From contig JAKBLB010000006.1 of the NCBI GenBank assembly GCA_021832305.1, positions 47,771 through 111,770 on the forward strand: 64,000 nucleotides of DNA, read 5' to 3'. The notes under the pieces were generated by a model that was not told the DNA's origin, did not search any database, and saw nothing but the letters and a program-made list of their open reading frames with translations. The DNA is from Pseudomonadota bacterium. GTDB lineage: Bacteria > Pseudomonadota > Gammaproteobacteria > Burkholderiales > Ferrovaceae. This document shows, in pieces, positions 63,496-64,000 of this stretch. The number at the start of each line of letters is the position of its first letter. Position 1 is the stretch's first letter. Position numbers and translations under genes: made by a program.

Positions 63496-63660
63496 TCGGT
63501 CTGGATGGGGAACTGTGGTCGTATGCCCTGAGAACGAATGGCGGCGCGTTCCACAGTCAGGAGTCGCCGACATTCAATCCGGTGCATTGTAGCAGTTTTG
63601 CAGAGGGACCAGAGGTTCTGGCCCCTCGATTCGTTTTTTGTCAGTTAACCAGAGCAACCT

Positions 63661-64000
63661 TTAAACGGTGGCTCCTTGCAGGCCGGAAGACACGCGTCCG
63701 GAAAACTTGAACTTGCGCGCGCACAGACCCAGGCCCAAAGCGCCGATCCCGACGAGGAGCAAACTGCCGGGTTCCGGAACGTTTGTGACGGCCGGGGGGG
63801 ACGCAAAAGTCCCTGCAAAACCCAAGCCTCCTGCAGAATCAGAAACGACCAACTGAAAAGAAGCGGGACTGGCAAGGTACTGGTTCAGGCTGTCAGTGAT
63901 CGTGCCGAGGACATTGATCGTCAGACTGGATTGGTTGCTTCCTGCGGTGGGGGCAGAGGAGCCTCCAACAAAGTCCTTGCTCGCGATGAAACTGAATACA
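63661..64000 (-). CDS. PEP-CTERM sorting domain protein 3 (5' end outside window)
   Basis: The last 112 codons of an exported protein are visible, open at the right edge. The sorting signal is VPEPGSLLLVGIGALGLGL followed by basic ARKFK. About 15 residues follow the basic cluster (to GLQGATV), a longer tail than is normal for XrtA cargo. The visible body is Ser/Thr/Gly-rich and includes SLTINVLGTITDSLNQY. The start and any sigma-54 promoter lie beyond the window. Confidence 0.85.
   Translation of the reverse strand, partial: VFSFIASKDFVGGSSAPTAGSNQSSLTINVLGTITDSLNQYLASPASFQLVVSDSAGGLGFAGTFASPPAVTNVPEPGSLLLVGIGALGLGLCARKFKFSGRVSSGLQGATV

Noticed and set aside
1..64000. CRISPR arrays, tRNA/rRNA genes, insertion sequences or phage genes
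   Set aside because: No regular spaced repeats, cloverleaf-like sequences, transposase or integrase frames were seen on either strand by eye.

Overview
The window is a GC-rich proteobacterial chromosome segment. Its gene content points to a betaproteobacterium with an exosortase A (XrtA)/PEP-CTERM exopolysaccharide system. The gene families point this way; no marker gene here fixes the species. Nearly all of the 64 kb serves one purpose: making, exporting, modifying and regulating an extracellular polysaccharide, together with the PEP-CTERM surface proteins sorted by XrtA.

Layout. 1-8.2 kb (minus strand): a c-di-GMP GGDEF/globin/EAL sensor (3' end outside the window), the TPR lipoprotein PrsT, two exosortase-associated hydrolases, an acyl carrier protein and a PEP-CTERM protein behind a sigma-54-type promoter. 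8.3-9.9 kb: a VapBC pair and a RES-domain toxin. 9.9-12.4 kb: polysaccharide polymerase/ligase and an acyltransferase. 12.5-19.3 kb: a TPR protein and a sulfation module (CysD, CysN/C, CysQ, a TauE-like permease, a sulfotransferase). 19.3-26.3 kb: glycosyltransferases, a second VapBC, then a strikingly AT-rich methyltransferase/glycosyltransferase/flippase block. 26.4-27.8 kb: decayed toxin-antitoxin genes. 27.8-33.6 kb: two glycosyltransferases, the XrtA-type asparagine synthase and a kelch lipoprotein. 33.8-39.7 kb (plus strand): a beta-helix protein, a YdcF protein and a compact four-gene set (FeeM-like N-acyltransferase, ThiF/E1-like enzyme, nitroreductase, GAF protein). 39.8-40.7 kb: a second PEP-CTERM gene with a sigma-54-type promoter. 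40.8-55.1 kb (minus): the 12-gene core XrtA operon, from the initiating sugar transferase through export, chain length, kinase, outer-membrane protein, ATPase, WecB, deacetylase, FemAB protein and glycosyltransferases to XrtA itself. 55.4-64 kb: the XrtA-associated acyl-CoA ligase, a serine protease, PrsR and PrsK, a GNAT/FemAB-like protein, an aminotransferase and the end of a third PEP-CTERM gene.

How they fit together. The core operon starts, polymerises, deacetylates and exports the glycan. The sulfation genes make PAPS, use it and clear PAP, so the polymer (or a lipid/glycan partner) is probably sulfated. PrsK/PrsR is a histidine kinase with a sigma-54 activator; two of the three PEP-CTERM genes have close matches to sigma-54 promoters, so surface-protein expression is probably tied to RpoN. 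The globin-linked c-di-GMP enzyme offers a gas or redox input. The most unusual part is the FeeM/ThiF/nitroreductase/GAF operon, which looks like a small-molecule or lipo-amino-acid pathway inserted in the polysaccharide locus.

No tRNA, rRNA, CRISPR array or insertion sequence was recognised.
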